This document shows positions 1 to 5,560 of a stretch of DNA of 8,873 nucleotides, piece by piece; the stretch's first letter is position 1, and each line of letters starts with the position of its first letter. Under the pieces are notes generated by a model. It did not search any database, was not told the DNA's origin, and was given only the letters and a program-made list of their open reading frames with translations. Source of the DNA: an uncultured Lachnospiraceae bacterium (GTDB taxonomy: Bacteria > Bacillota_A > Clostridia > Lachnospirales > Lachnospiraceae); NCBI GenBank assembly GCA_946621895.1, contig CAMOOZ010000296.1, positions 1 to 8,873 of the forward strand, read 5' to 3'. The position numbers and the translations under genes were made by a program.

Positions 1-63
1 CAGACGGCGGCAGAGGTGGGACCCGATAAAGCCCGCGCCGCCGGTGACAAGGATTCTTTTCAT
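1..63 (-). CDS. NAD-dependent epimerase/dehydratase, N-terminus only (probable UDP-glucuronate decarboxylase)
   Basis: Only the first 21 codons lie in the window; the gene continues past the left edge. The minus-strand translation begins MKRILVTGGAGFIGSHLC, the first strand and glycine-rich turn (GGxGFIGSH) of the NAD(P)-binding Rossmann fold of extended short-chain dehydrogenases acting on nucleotide sugars. A strong GGAGG (68-72) four bases before the ATG supports the start. The SHLCRRL continuation resembles bacterial UDP-glucuronate decarboxylases, and the gene directly follows ugd, which makes UDP-glucuronate. Conversion of UDP-glucuronate to UDP-xylose is therefore the best guess. UDP-glucuronate 4-epimerase or another nucleotide-sugar epimerase is also possible, because the visible part covers only the cofactor fold. 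The family assignment is secure; the substrate is inferred from the neighbour. Confidence 0.8.
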   Translation of the reverse strand, partial: MKRILVTGGAGFIGSHLCRRL

Positions 64-82
64 TTTTCCTCCAATTCCCCAT

Positions 83-121
83 TCCCCGCAAGCGGCAGAC
101 GAAGCGGCGCAAATGCGGGGA
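83..121 (-). repeat. Intercistronic hairpin between ugd and the epimerase gene
   Basis: The 63-base gap between the two minus-strand genes contains perfect 8-base inverted arms, TCCCCGCA (83-90) and TGCGGGGA (114-121), separated by 23 bases that include a direct repeat of AGCGGC (91-96 and 103-108). On the minus-strand transcript the stem is followed by an A/G-rich stretch and the next gene's ribosome-binding site, with no run of U. It is therefore not a typical intrinsic terminator. It could be an mRNA-stability or attenuation element that sets the relative expression of the two genes. The arms are seen directly; the role is a guess. Confidence 0.45.
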
Positions 122-126
122 CAAAA

Positions 127-1467
127 TCAGCCGGCAGGCTGGTCCTTCACCCCGATCTGCACATATTCGATGCCGTAGCGATTCACATTGCGGGTGCTGT
201 ACTGATTCCTGCCGTCAAAGATCACCGGCGTTTTCAGATGCTCTTTGATCTCATAAAAATCAGGGCTTCGGAACTCCTTCCACTCCGTCAGAAGCAGCAG
301 CGCGTCGGCATTCTTTAACACCTCATATTTGCCCTCGAAATAGGAAACGGCATCGTTTCCCTTCAGATAAAAATCCCTTGCCTCGGCACAGGCCTTCGGA
401 TCATAGGCCTGCACCCTCGCGCCTGCCGCGGTCAGGCTCTTCACCACGAAGATCGCGGCGGATTCCCGGCAGTCGTCCGTGTCCGGCTTGAAGGCAAGGC
501 CCCAGACGGCAAAGATCCTGCCGGAAAGATCCTCCCCGAAACGGGCCCTGATCTTTTCCACCAGCACCTCCTTCTGGAAGCGGTTCACATCCTCCACCGC
601 CTTTAAGAGCTTCGCCTGATAACCGTTTTCCTCGGCGGTCTTTAAGAGCGCCCGCACATCCTTCGGAAAGCAGCTGCCGCCGAAGCCGATGCCCGGATAG
701 ATAAAGGAATAGCCGATCCGTTTATCCGAGCCGATGCCCTTGCGCACCTTGTTCACATCCGCGCCCACCCGTTCACAGATATTGGCCATCTCATTAATGA
801 ACGAGATCTTCGTGGCAAGCATCGCGTTTGCCGCGTATTTCGTCATCTCGGCGCTGGCGATATCCATCAGGATGAAGTTTTCCGTGTCCATCACGAAGGG
901 CTTATAAAGCTCCCGCATCAGCTCTGTGGCTTCCTCGGAATCCGCCCCGATCACGATCCTGTCGGGCCGCATGCAGTCGCCCACCGCGTTTCCCTCTTTC
1001 AGAAATTCCGGATTGGAAACCATGTGAAACGGGATGCTGACCCCCCGTTTCTCCAGCTCCTCCGAGACGGTCTGCCGGACCTTTTCCGCCGTCCCCACCG
1101 GCACGGTGGATTTATCCACAACCACCAGCTCATGCTCCATCACCCTGCCGATGGAGGAGGCCACCTGCAGCACATAGTGCAGATCCGCGCTGCCGTCCTC
1201 GCCCATGGGCGTTCCCACGGCGATAAAGCAGACCATCGCCTTTTTCAGCGCCTCCGAAAGATCCGTCGTAAAATGCAGGCTTCCCGCCTCGGCGTTTTTC
1301 TTTACCATATCGGAAAGCCCGGGCTCAAAGATCGGGATCACTCCGCGCTTCAAGCCCTCTATTTTTTCCTCATCCACATCCACACAGAACACATCATTGC
1401 CCATCGTGGCAAGACATGTCCCGGTGACAAGGCCCACATAGCCTGTGCCGATCACTGCGATCCTCAT
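127..1467 (-). CDS. ugd: UDP-glucose 6-dehydrogenase
   Basis: This 446-residue protein should oxidise UDP-glucose to UDP-glucuronate in the cytoplasm with two NAD+, supplying precursors for surface polysaccharide. It has the full family layout. The N-terminal Rossmann fold carries GTGYVGL (7-13) with an acidic residue after the second strand (D30/D32). FEPGL is at 47-51, STVPVGT at 120-126 and NPEFLKEG at 152-159. The helix EMTKYAANA (207-215) holds the catalytic-region lysine K210. The active-site cysteine is C266 in GFGGSCFPKD, followed by the C-terminal UDP-binding domain with GLAFKPDTDD (323-332). Length is normal and no key residue is missing. The ATG at 1467 is preceded by AAGGAAGGA (about 1478-1486) at a slightly long spacing of about 10 bases. 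The gene is divergent from the signalling operon and probably co-transcribed with the downstream epimerase gene. A GDP-mannose dehydrogenase is less likely given the overall UDP-glucose-type motifs. Confidence 0.95.
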   Translation of the reverse strand: MRIAVIGTGYVGLVTGTCLATMGNDVFCVDVDEEKIEGLKRGVIPIFEPGLSDMVKKNAEAGSLHFTTDLSEALKKAMVCFIAVGTPMGEDGSADLHYVLQVASSIGRVMEHELVVVDKSTVPVGTAEKVRQTVSEELEKRGVSIPFHMVSNPEFLKEGNAVGDCMRPDRIVIGADSEEATELMRELYKPFVMDTENFILMDIASAEMTKYAANAMLATKISFINEMANICERVGADVNKVRKGIGSDKRIGYSFIYPGIGFGGSCFPKDVRALLKTAEENGYQAKLLKAVEDVNRFQKEVLVEKIRARFGEDLSGRIFAVWGLAFKPDTDDCRESAAIFVVKSLTAAGARVQAYDPKACAEARDFYLKGNDAVSYFEGKYEVLKNADALLLLTEWKEFRSPDFYEIKEHLKTPVIFDGRNQYSTRNVNRYGIEYVQIGVKDQPAG

Positions 1468-1561
1468 AAAATGATTATCCTTCCTTTATATGAACTTTCT
1501 GACACCGAACGACTGCCGGCGCTGCCGCGTGCCGGAAAGCGCCCGTCGGATAGATTCAGAC

Positions 1562-1580
1562 TAAGCTTCATAGTAGCTTA
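1562..1580. repeat. Short inverted repeat TAAGCT-N7-AGCTTA
   Basis: Six-base perfect arms (1562-1567 and 1575-1580) are separated by seven bases. The size and spacing fit a dimeric regulator site or a small hairpin in the ugd leader. Chance occurrence is possible for arms this short. Confidence 0.3.
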
Positions 1581-1591
1581 TTCTCTCCGAA

Positions 1592-1617
1592 AAAGCAAAC
1601 CGGCGCCGCTTTGCTTT
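1592..1617. repeat. 26-base near-perfect palindrome (candidate operator or leader hairpin)
   Basis: Outer arms AAAGCAAA (1592-1599) and TTTGCTTT (1610-1617) flank a perfect 8-base palindrome CGGCGCCG (1601-1608). Only the C/C pair at 1600 and 1609 breaks the symmetry. It lies about 20 bases from the ATTATAAT element, just downstream of where a minus-strand transcript would start and upstream of the -10 for a plus-strand transcript. That position suits a repressor operator. As RNA it could also form a stem with a GCGC loop. The symmetry is directly visible; binding by a regulator is inferred. Confidence 0.55.
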
Positions 1618-1635
1618 CCTTTTCCTCCTCCATCC

Positions 1636-1643
1636 ATTATAAT
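1636..1643. promoter_or_regulatory. Bidirectional -10-like element ATTATAAT
   Basis: The palindromic octamer gives a perfect TATAAT on the plus strand (1638-1643) and on the minus strand (1641-1636). On the plus strand a weak -35 candidate, TTTCCT (1615-1620), sits 17 bases upstream. On the minus strand the hexamer at the right distance (1664-1659, TCGCAC) is a poor match to TTGACA. It is the best promoter candidate in the region for either direction, but the weak -35 boxes mean an activator or a different start site may be involved. Confidence 0.35.
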
Positions 1644-1705
1644 AAAGAAGAATACCCGGTGCGAGCGGAACATTCCTGTATGCACACCGTTCGATAAAGA
1701 TACGC

Positions 1706-1719
1706 CGCCTGCACAGGCG
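1706..1719. repeat. Inverted repeat CGCCTG-CA-CAGGCG
   Basis: Perfect six-base arms surround a two-base centre, about 70 bases before the receiver-HD-GYP gene. On the plus strand the repeat is followed by six A residues, so it is not a terminator in that direction. It may be an operator half-site pair or part of the 5' leader of the signalling operon. Confidence 0.3.
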
Positions 1720-1790
1720 AAAAAAGTCACAATTCAGCGCACCGGCTATGCGTTTAGATGTAACGAAAACAATGCCGCCGCGAGGAGCTT

Positions 1791-2816
1791 ATGGCTGACT
1801 GGATCACTGTGGTGGATGACGACACCTCCAATCTGAAAATGGCAGGGCATATCCTGACGGAACAGGGACTTCGTGTGTCTGCGCTGAAGTCAGGGGAAGC
1901 GCTGCTGGAATTCCTGAAAACAAATGCGCCGGATCTTGTGCTGCTGGATATCCATATGCCCGGCATGGACGGCTTTGAAACAATGAAAAAAATGCGGGAG
2001 CTGGATAACGGAAGCCATATTCCCGTGATCTTTCTTACCGCGGATGAGGACACGGAAACAGAGACCCGCGGCCTCGTCGCCGGCGCGATGGATTTTGTGA
2101 AAAAGCCCTTTGTGCCCGAGGTGCTGCTGCTGCGCGTGCGCAACAACATGGATCTGATCCGTCTCCAGCGAAATCTGTCGGAGGAGGTGGAGAAAAAGAC
2201 CAGGGAGGTCATTCAGGAGCAGTTAAAAAACCAGCGCCTTTCCATCCAGGTCGTGGAGACGCTTGCCGGGGCCATCGACGCCAAGGACACCTATACCAAC
2301 GGTCATTCGAAAAGAGTGGCCGGCTATGCCAGGGAGATCGCCAGACGCTACGGTTATTCGGAAAAGCAGCTGGAGGACATCTATATGATGGGGCTTCTGC
2401 ATGATGTGGGAAAGATCGGCATCCCGGACGCCGTGATCAACAAGCCCGCGAAGCTCTCCCGGGATGAATTCGAGATCATCATGAACCACCCCGTCCTCGG
2501 CGCCAGGATCTTAAAGACCATCACGGAAATGCCGAAGCTTGCCACCGGGGCCAGATGGCACCACGAGCGCTTCGACGGCACCGGTTATCCGGATGGCTTA
2601 AGGGGGCATGATATCCCGGAGGAGGCCAGGATCATCGCCGTGGCGGATGCCTATGACGCCATGAGCAGCCGCAGAAGCTATCGGGACATTCTCTCCCAGG
2701 AGATGGTCCGCCAGGAGATCGTAAACGGCAGAGGCAGCCAGTTTGATCCCATGTTTGCGGATATCATGCTTGCGATGATGGACGAGGATGTGTCCTATAA
2801 AATGAAGGAGATCTGA
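1791..2816 (+). CDS. Response regulator with receiver and HD-GYP domains (predicted c-di-GMP phosphodiesterase)
   Basis: This 341-residue cytoplasmic protein has an N-terminal receiver domain (about 4-122): the acidic pocket is D9-D11, the phospho-acceptor is D53 in LLDIHMPGMDG, the switch threonine is T83 and the conserved lysine is K105 before P106. A charged coiled-coil-like helix (about 125-150) leads to an HD-GYP domain (about 152-335). The visible metal and signature residues are H172, H204-D205 in LLHDVGKIG, H233, and HHERFDGTGYP (257-267) with GYP at 265-267. Proteins of this class hydrolyse cyclic di-GMP to pGpG or GMP, usually controlled by phosphorylation of the receiver. The start is fixed by the receiver's first strand; AGGAG (1783-1787) lies only three bases before the ATG, which is tight. 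It is the first gene of the operon, and its stop overlaps the next start by one base. It is the natural soluble output for the two hybrid kinases downstream. Domain calls are certain; c-di-GMP activity is inferred from intact motifs. Confidence 0.93.
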   Translation: MADWITVVDDDTSNLKMAGHILTEQGLRVSALKSGEALLEFLKTNAPDLVLLDIHMPGMDGFETMKKMRELDNGSHIPVIFLTADEDTETETRGLVAGAMDFVKKPFVPEVLLLRVRNNMDLIRLQRNLSEEVEKKTREVIQEQLKNQRLSIQVVETLAGAIDAKDTYTNGHSKRVAGYAREIARRYGYSEKQLEDIYMMGLLHDVGKIGIPDAVINKPAKLSRDEFEIIMNHPVLGARILKTITEMPKLATGARWHHERFDGTGYPDGLRGHDIPEEARIIAVADAYDAMSSRRSYRDILSQEMVRQEIVNGRGSQFDPMFADIMLAMMDEDVSYKMKEI

Positions 2817-5560
2817 TGAACAAAGCCGAAAAAAAGACGCCGGAGGCACTGGCAGGAACGCATCTGGTCATTCTGATCTGCTATTCGATCCTCGTGGCCT
2901 TCCTCCTGAGCGGATCCCTTCTGATGGGCTGGGAAATCTGGGTTCTGCCCCTTCTCGTGGCGGGAGTGGCCTTTTCCTGGGGACTGCATCTGACGGAAAG
3001 GATCCCGGCCTCCCAGCGTCTCTGGATCTATTCCATCCTGATCCAGATCTCCTTTTTCTTTTACGGCATCCATGCCACCAGCGTCTTTGATATCGCGCCC
3101 ATTTCCGTGCTGTTTATCCTGATGTTTTCCATGACCTTTTCCCGCGGGCTGATCAACCTTTGCATGGCCAGCTATTACCTGACCGCGAGCTATGATCTTT
3201 CCATCATGATCGTTTCCGGTTATCCGTGGGACAAGCTGACTATTGCCCGGGTCCTGCTCCATTTCCTGCTGGTCTACATGGCGGGGGGCATCGCAAAGCT
3301 GATCCTGGACAGATGGGGAGCGCTGCTTGCGGAGCATGCGAATAAGGTCCGGGAGTTAAAGGAGATCAACCGCCGGACGGAGGATTTCCTGACCAATGTG
3401 TCCCATGAGATCAGGACGCCTGTCAACGCGGTTTTGGGCTTAAGCGCCGTGATGCTGAAAAAGGAAAGAAACGAAGCCCTCCGGCAGGATCTGGCGGCGG
3501 TGAAGGAGGCCGGGCAGCGGGTCAGCGAGCAGATCAATGATATCCTGGATTACACCGAGATCGACATGGGAACGCTCACCGTAAGCAAGGATTCCTTCAT
3601 GATCACCTCTTTGGTCAACGATTTTCTGACCGATCATCATATCCGTTCCGGAGGCGAATGCGAGCTTTTGATGGATCTGGATTCCACGATCCCCTCCATG
3701 CTGATCGGCGACGCCTCCAAGATCAAAAAAATCCTCTGGCATCTTGTGGCAAACGGCATGAAATTCACGAAATCCGGCTGCGTCTACTGCCGGATCAGCT
3801 CGATCAAAAAGCCCTACGGCATCAACCTCACGATCGAGGTCACCGACACCGGGCGTGGGATGAACGCGGAAGAGGTGGAGAAGGTCACCGAACGTTTCTA
3901 TCAGGCCAATTCAAGCAGGAGCAGGCAGGCCGGAGGGCTGGGACTGGGGCTCTCGATCGTTTCCGGATTTGTGAAAACAATGGGCGGCTTCATGACGATC
4001 CAGAGCGAAAAGGGCCAGGGAACCACGGTGCGCGTCAGCATTCCCGAGGAAATCGCAGACCATGTGCCCTGCATCGCGATCGCCGAAAAGGAAAAGCTCT
4101 GTCTCGCCGAGTTTGTCCATCTGGAGAAATTCGTCAATCCCAAAATGCGCGAGGACTACGCGAAGCTGCTCCGCAATCTGGCGGCGGGCTTTGGCATGAA
4201 CATCCATGTGGCTTCAAGGAAAAGCGAGCTGGTGGCCCTGCAGAAGGCCTATCAGCTGACCCATATTTTCACCGGAACGGAAGAATATGAGGAGGAACGG
4301 GAATATCTGGAGTCCCTCGCTCCCGGGATCCAGATCGTCGTCGTGGCAGGCGAGGGCTACTCCCTGAAGCTGGGCAGCCGGGCCAAAATTCTGCGAAAGC
4401 CCCTCTATTCCCTGCCGATGGCTTCGATCCTGAACGCCGACAAGGCCGGCAGCCTCTACGAGGAGCAGCAGGGCAATCTCTACTGTCCCGGGATCAGGGC
4501 GCTTGTGGTGGATGATGAGCCCATGAATCTGCTGGTGGCGGAGGGAATCTTCAGGGACTACGGCATGTCCGTGACCACCGTGGAAAGCGGCATCCAGGCG
4601 CTGGAGGTCTGCAGAAAGGAAAGCTTCGACCTGATCTTCATGGACCATATGATGCCGGACATGGACGGCGTGGAGACCATGCATCGCCTGAGAGCCCAGA
4701 AGGGGGAGGATGGACGGAGTCTTTGCATCATCGCATTGACCGCCAATGCCGTCAGCTCCGCGAGGGATATGTTCCTCTCCGAGGGCTTCGACGGCTTTGT
4801 TTCCAAGCCCATCGAGCTTTCCGAGCTTGAGCGGACCTTAAAGCGCGTGCTGCCGAAGTCGGCGCTAAGCTATGAAAAGCCCGCGGAGGAGCTGATCGCC
4901 GATGCCAACAGGGAAAGCATTATCGCGATGAACGACCCGCTGGAAAGGCTCTTTACCCTGAATATCGATTCCGAGCTGGGGCTTGGCTATTGCCGCGGGG
5001 ACAGGGAATTCTATAAGACACTGCTTTTGAAATTCGCGCAGGATGCCGCCGGCAAGCAGGCCGAGATCGTAAATGCCTTTTCTGCGGAGGACTGGAAGAA
5101 TTATGAGATCCGGGTCCACGCGCTGAAGGGCACCGCCCGGATGATCGGCGCGGAGGGTCTGTCCGCCCTTGCGAAGGCGCTGGAAAAGGACGCAAAGACA
5201 GGTGATACGGCCTCCATCCGGGAAAACCATCCCCGTCTGATCGAGGAATACACGGCGCTTTCCGAAGGGCTTTCCGCGCTTCTGGACGAAGCCGCGGGGG
5301 ATAATGCTTCGGCAGAAGGCGCCGCGGAGATCTCCGCCGAAGAGCTTGCCGGTTATCTGGAGCAGCTTAGGGAATGCCTTTCCACCTTTGAGGCGGACAA
5401 AGCGGAGGAGCTGCTTTCCACGCTTTCCGGCATGCGCTGCGGCGGGGAGCCGTTAAAGGAGAAGCTTGCGGACATAAGCGCCCTGGTGGAGGATTTCGAG
5501 CTGGATAAGGCACTTGAAAGAACAAAGGAAATGCTCGGGACAATGGAGGTGAAGCATTGA
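2816..5560 (+). CDS. Membrane hybrid histidine kinase (kinase, pseudo-receiver, receiver, HPt)
   Basis: This 914-residue protein has a short cytoplasmic start and about six membrane segments (about 16-36, 40-57, 68-84, 94-110, 112-126, 143-163), with no obvious large extracellular sensor domain. A dimerisation/phospho-acceptor domain follows with H197 in NVSHEIRTP. The ATPase domain has N313 in the N box, DTGRGM (344-349) and a G2 box GGLGLGLS (373-380). Residues about 418-540 look like a degenerate receiver without a phosphorylatable aspartate. A canonical receiver spans about 560-680 (D566-D567, D610, T642, K664). An HPt domain spans about 715-825 with H768 in HALKGTARMIGA. A helical tail (about 838-914) ends the protein. 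This is a complete His-Asp-His phosphorelay in one chain. The ATG overlaps the upstream TGA (TGATG) and is served by AAGGAG (2805-2810). The ligand is unknown. The receiver resembles that of the next gene, so the two kinases are probably related paralogues. Confidence 0.93.
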   Translation: MNKAEKKTPEALAGTHLVILICYSILVAFLLSGSLLMGWEIWVLPLLVAGVAFSWGLHLTERIPASQRLWIYSILIQISFFFYGIHATSVFDIAPISVLFILMFSMTFSRGLINLCMASYYLTASYDLSIMIVSGYPWDKLTIARVLLHFLLVYMAGGIAKLILDRWGALLAEHANKVRELKEINRRTEDFLTNVSHEIRTPVNAVLGLSAVMLKKERNEALRQDLAAVKEAGQRVSEQINDILDYTEIDMGTLTVSKDSFMITSLVNDFLTDHHIRSGGECELLMDLDSTIPSMLIGDASKIKKILWHLVANGMKFTKSGCVYCRISSIKKPYGINLTIEVTDTGRGMNAEEVEKVTERFYQANSSRSRQAGGLGLGLSIVSGFVKTMGGFMTIQSEKGQGTTVRVSIPEEIADHVPCIAIAEKEKLCLAEFVHLEKFVNPKMREDYAKLLRNLAAGFGMNIHVASRKSELVALQKAYQLTHIFTGTEEYEEEREYLESLAPGIQIVVVAGEGYSLKLGSRAKILRKPLYSLPMASILNADKAGSLYEEQQGNLYCPGIRALVVDDEPMNLLVAEGIFRDYGMSVTTVESGIQALEVCRKESFDLIFMDHMMPDMDGVETMHRLRAQKGEDGRSLCIIALTANAVSSARDMFLSEGFDGFVSKPIELSELERTLKRVLPKSALSYEKPAEELIADANRESIIAMNDPLERLFTLNIDSELGLGYCRGDREFYKTLLLKFAQDAAGKQAEIVNAFSAEDWKNYEIRVHALKGTARMIGAEGLSALAKALEKDAKTGDTASIRENHPRLIEEYTALSEGLSALLDEAAGDNASAEGAAEISAEELAGYLEQLRECLSTFEADKAEELLSTLSGMRCGGEPLKEKLADISALVEDFELDKALERTKEMLGTMEVKH
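5545..5560 (+). promoter_or_regulatory. Ribosome-binding site and TTG start overlapping the upstream stop
   Basis: GGAGG (5545-5549) lies seven bases before a TTG at 5557-5559, which overlaps the upstream TGA (5558-5560) as TTGA. No in-frame ATG exists close by, since the next methionine codons lie inside the first membrane segment. The ideal Shine-Dalgarno spacing therefore decides for the TTG start. The layout suggests translational coupling between the two kinases. Confidence 0.8.

Larger units (their letters stand above)
1468..1790. promoter_or_regulatory. Divergent intergenic control region
   Basis: These 323 bases separate ugd (minus) from the signalling operon (plus), so promoters for both directions should lie here. 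I see no convincing gene. The region contains four inverted repeats: GGCGCT/AGCGCC (1518-1523 and 1538-1543), TAAGCT/AGCTTA (1562-1567 and 1575-1580), a 26-base near-palindrome (1592-1617), and CGCCTG/CAGGCG with a two-base centre (1706-1719). It also holds one good -10-like element (1636-1643). If ugd starts near that element, its mRNA would have a leader of roughly 160 bases that includes the first three repeats. The plus-strand operon would likewise have a leader of about 140 bases. I did not recognise a known riboswitch. Confidence 0.6.

Noticed and set aside
1485..1490. TATAAA on the minus strand just upstream of ugd as a -10 box
   Set aside because: Transcription would begin inside or after the ribosome-binding site, and no -35 element is visible at 16-18 bases.
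1592..1617. The 26-base palindrome as a bidirectional intrinsic terminator
   Set aside because: It lies between divergent gene starts, where no transcript from an annotated gene needs to end. The outer stem is A/U-rich, and the flanking T tracts are interrupted.
1706..1760. Resemblance of GCACAGGCGAAA to the conserved core of a type I c-di-GMP riboswitch upstream of an HD-GYP gene
   Set aside because: The tempting context is not backed by structure. I cannot find the second conserved segment and tetraloop-receptor pairing, and the spacing to the start codon is short. A covariance-model search would settle it.
1024..1836. Open plus-strand frame of 270 codons overlapping ugd and the intergenic region
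   Set aside because: It runs antisense to ugd, its protein is rich in His, Arg and Pro with no recognisable motif, and it overlaps the start of the receiver-HD-GYP gene. It is a by-product of GC-rich coding on the other strand.
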